This document shows positions 61,771 to 64,000 of a stretch of DNA of 64,000 nucleotides, in pieces. Source of the stretch: Tetradesmus obliquus (lineage: Eukaryota > Chlorophyta > Chlorophyceae > Sphaeropleales > Scenedesmaceae); contig CP126194.1 in NCBI GenBank assembly GCA_030272155.1, positions 4,641,501-4,705,500 on the forward strand, read 5' to 3'. A program made the position numbers and the translations under genes. The notes beneath the pieces are model-generated. The model ran no database searches, was not told where the DNA came from, and was given only the letters and a program-made list of their open reading frames with translations. Positions within the stretch are counted from its first letter, which is position 1; the number at the start of each line of letters is the position of its first letter.

Positions 61771-62706
61771 CCTGGTCATCAGCTGCCGTTGGTGGAGTCA
61801 AGTGCGAAGACAGACAGCAGCAGCACCCGCGCAGGGACGGGTGGTCGCCAAGCGCCTCAGCTCTGTTATGGCTGCATACAGCGCTGTTGAGGCGCACACT
61901 GCGCTGAGCAGCGTTGTGTGTGTGCTATTCACAGAGAGTTTGCATATGGCATGTAAGCACGTAGACATCCTGAGCACATTCGATCGAAATGTGCGTGGAA
62001 ATCATCGACTATGCTATGCGCTGTGCTCTGCGTTGCTGGCTGACCCGATCAGACTGACGCCGCTGTGGAGGGGTTGTGCATTCCTGTTGCTACATTCTCG
62101 CAACGCGCGGCTTGTTTGTGACTAGTGATCTTGCAGCGATGGGCAGCTCTTCCAGCATGTGCTGAAGCTTGCACCAACTGCTGCAAAGTGCTGCCGGCGC
62201 AGCGCTCACCAGCAAACACGTTTTGTTCCTTGCCGAGCCGAGTCTGCAGCACCCTGTGGAGGCTGTTCATGACAAATGCCTGCGTGCAGTTGAATATGTG
62301 ATCATAGTTATGCATGTTCTGCAGAAGAAGACCAACAGGCACTGCATCACCAGCAGACCAACAGGACCTGCAAACTGTGCAACAGCAGGCTGCAAACACC
62401 TGCACTGATCTGCGGCAGCACAACAACAGACTAGGCTGATGTTGTGTTCACTTGGTGCGTGCTGCTTCAGCCATGAGCAGCTATGGGTGACCCCTGATCT
62501 GTTAGCTGCAGGCAGCTGCATTGCTTGAGGGCAGAAAAACCTCAATAAGAGCCCAAAGTAATGTGTGCATGAGCCGATGTGCACGCTGCTGCTGCTGCCG
62601 CTGCCGCTGCACTGCCAGGCTGTCGTACCTCGCCCAGGGCCCTCACTGCCTGCTCTGTGGCGTCCATGTCACTGTTGGGCGCCAATCGCCGTATGCCTGC
62701 TGGCAT
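61198..62706 (-). CDS. GNAT-family N-acetyltransferase
   Basis: GNAT enzymes move an acetyl group from acetyl-CoA to an amine; the substrate cannot be told from sequence. Three exons close in frame to 226 residues: 62629-62706, 62210-62279 and 61198-61730. It starts MPAGIRRLAPNSDMDATEQA (beta1-alpha1), continues FVMNSLHRVLQTRLGKEQ, and beta-strand 2 reads QPVLLVTE. The acetyl-CoA loop is intact: LQVAIIGVTPAAQGRGLGLS with the Q-G-R-G-L-G signature. The C-terminal AAQAAGEGVADFFAKAGMQQ matches motif B (residue-FFAKAGM-). A Ser-rich loop separates two parts of the fold. The intron before exon 3 ends in a (CTG)n run against the acceptor. There is no clear transit peptide. It is divergent from the KH gene. 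Confidence 0.85.
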
Positions 62707-63296
62707 GAGCTGTGCAGGAGGGCCACTGGCTGCAGATCTACACCTGCTGCTGTTGAGCACATTCTTCCATGGCGCAGCAGCATGTGGCGCGTAGTGCCTG
62801 TGATGCGCCACTCGCCGTGCTGCAGATTGCTTTGCTGGGCATGGCATCATGGCCGCTTGCTGGCAGAGCGTGTTTAAATAAGATCAAGCGCAGTGGCTGA
62901 CTTGTAGCCAGGTCATCCACTTTTCAAGCTACTTTCAGGTATGGCAGATGATCTGCCTGTACAACAGTACCTTGCCGCCCCTGCCAATGTGCCAGCCGTG
63001 CGCCGTTGCTAGGACCCCAAGAACTTTCACTTTCAAGTGTTCAGCGGTGCACGAGGGCTAAAAACGCTTTTCCCACACCACATGGCCTGTGCAAACCCTA
63101 ACCTTACACCACAAATGCTGACAGCTCGTTATTCTGTCATGACGAGCCACATCGTCCTCGCTGCAGCAAATAATTTAGCCAGAGTATGTGAAAGCAGGGA
63201 TCTGGTCGCCATCTAGTGAACAGCCCTGCCTGCCTGCGTAACTGGGATTGCAAAGCCACCTGTGAAGTCGCTTACGTTTGTGTTTATCGGTTAGCC
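62707..63296. promoter_or_regulatory. divergent promoter region, GNAT / KH protein
   Basis: 590 bp between start codons. TTTAAATA at about 62873-62880, some 170 bp from the GNAT ATG, is the only TATA-like element noticed. Confidence 0.4.
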
Positions 63297-64000
63297 ATGG
63301 CTAGTAATGAGGATGCGTCTGTAGTGGCAGCGGATGTATCAATGGGTGACGCAGTGCAGCCGGCAGCAGACGCAAACTCTGCGGACGCAGAACAGCCTGC
63401 CGCCAACGGCCTGGGCTCGCTTGCAGAGCAAAGTAACTCAGACGACAGCGCTGTCGTCGGTGCCAAGCGGGCAGCGGACCATGAGGCGCCTGCGGCAGCT
63501 GCTGCTGCAGAGGGCGAACATGAGGATGCACCAGCTGCCAAGAAGCAACGCACAGAAGGCGAGGCAGCTGATGCAGAGGCAGTTGTGGATAACCCTGAGG
63601 CACAGCAGCAGGACGGGCAGGCCTCAGCAGCGCAGGATGGCTCAGCTGCAGCAGACGCAGCAGCGCCAGGCAGCAGTACGTCACCCAGCAAGCTCAGCAG
63701 CAGCGCGGCTGTCTCCCCCAGCAAGCAGGCAAGCAAGGTCAGGCCAGCATCGCCAAGCATGCGCGGCAGGCGCCTGGGAGATGTCGTGTTCAGGCTGCTG
63801 GTGCACCAGCGTGCAATGCCCAACATCATCGGCAAGGCTGGCTGCATTGTGAAAGAGATTGAAGCCAGCAGCGGCGCGCGTGTGCAGGGCATGAACGCTG
63901 TGCCAGGCTGCGACGAGCGTGTGCTGGTTGTGTCAGCGCCAGAGGACCCTTCGCAGCAGCTGAGCCCAGCAGAGAAGGCGCTGATTGCTGTTCAGCGGCG
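63297..64000 (+). CDS. KH-domain RNA-binding protein, 5' part only
   Basis: Open from ATG 63297 to the window edge (234 complete codons, no intron seen). The first about 155 residues are acidic and Ala-rich with two basic clusters (GAKRAADHE, PAAKKQRTE) that could be nuclear signals, then Ser/Pro-rich SPSK repeats. A KH domain begins near residue 160: DVVFRLLVHQRAMPNIIGKA, GXXG loop as GKAG, then GCIVKEIEASSGARV and RVLVVSAPEDP. This is the PCBP/HEN4-like KH arrangement that usually comes in two or three copies, so more KH domains are expected outside the window. A relation to the KH subunit of the Chlamydomonas clock RNA-binding complex CHLAMY1 is possible but not shown. Confidence 0.8.
   Translation, partial: MASNEDASVVAADVSMGDAVQPAADANSADAEQPAANGLGSLAEQSNSDDSAVVGAKRAADHEAPAAAAAAEGEHEDAPAAKKQRTEGEAADAEAVVDNPEAQQQDGQASAAQDGSAAADAAAPGSSTSPSKLSSSAAVSPSKQASKVRPASPSMRGRRLGDVVFRLLVHQRAMPNIIGKAGCIVKEIEASSGARVQGMNAVPGCDERVLVVSAPEDPSQQLSPAEKALIAVQR

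Overview
This window looks like nuclear DNA of a green alga. It has many short spliced exons, codons strongly biased to G/C at third positions, very frequent CAG/CTG triplet runs giving poly-Gln and poly-Ala, introns mostly ending in (C)TGCAG, and TGTAA motifs after stop codons. A chlorophycean such as a Scenedesmus/Tetradesmus or Chlamydomonas relative is the best guess. That is inference from style and gene content; no ribosomal or plastid marker is present.

Layout. 1-1896 (-): 5' part of a Gln/Ser-rich coiled-coil protein. 3899-5936 (-): complete seven-exon ubiquitin-conjugating enzyme (E2). 6396-9005 (+): DXO/RAI1-family decapping enzyme. 11111-14267 (-): NDC1-type type II NAD(P)H dehydrogenase. 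14868-24769 (+): 20-exon single-pass membrane protein kinase with a 579-residue insert inside the kinase N-lobe. 24770-32668: about 8 kb with no convincing gene. 32669-34546 (-): unknown multi-pass membrane protein. 35437-41741 (-): very large Gln/Ala-rich protein carrying the motif found at the C terminus of Sec16. 42066-48965 (+): a predicted plastid protein joining a malate/L-lactate dehydrogenase (Ldh2-type) domain to a cystathionine beta-lyase domain. 48966-56888: about 8 kb almost empty apart from one possible 39-residue membrane peptide. 56889-about 59616 (-): RRM plus degenerate KH-like RNA-binding protein. 61198-62706 (-): GNAT acetyltransferase. 63297-64000 (+): start of a KH-domain protein.

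Gene models were assembled by hand from splice sites and reading phase. The E2, DXO, NDC1, kinase, membrane protein, Sec16-motif, Ldh2-CBL and GNAT models all close in frame from ATG to stop. Four neighbouring pairs are divergent with 325-600 bp between start codons: E2/DXO, NDC1/kinase, Sec16-motif/Ldh2-CBL and GNAT/KH. The rest converge or run in tandem.

Most striking points. (1) The Ldh2-CBL fusion suggests a bifunctional enzyme in which the lyase releases pyruvate or its imine next to a keto/imine reductase domain. (2) Exon-intron junctions are repeatedly tandem-duplicated (102-129 bp units) in that gene and in the DXO gene, leaving decoy splice sites beside the real ones. (3) CTG triplet runs lie directly against many 3' splice sites. 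(4) Long strand-asymmetric intergenic domains (T+G-rich after plus genes, A+C-rich after minus genes) switch sharply near 9.9, 29.9 and 49.6 kb.
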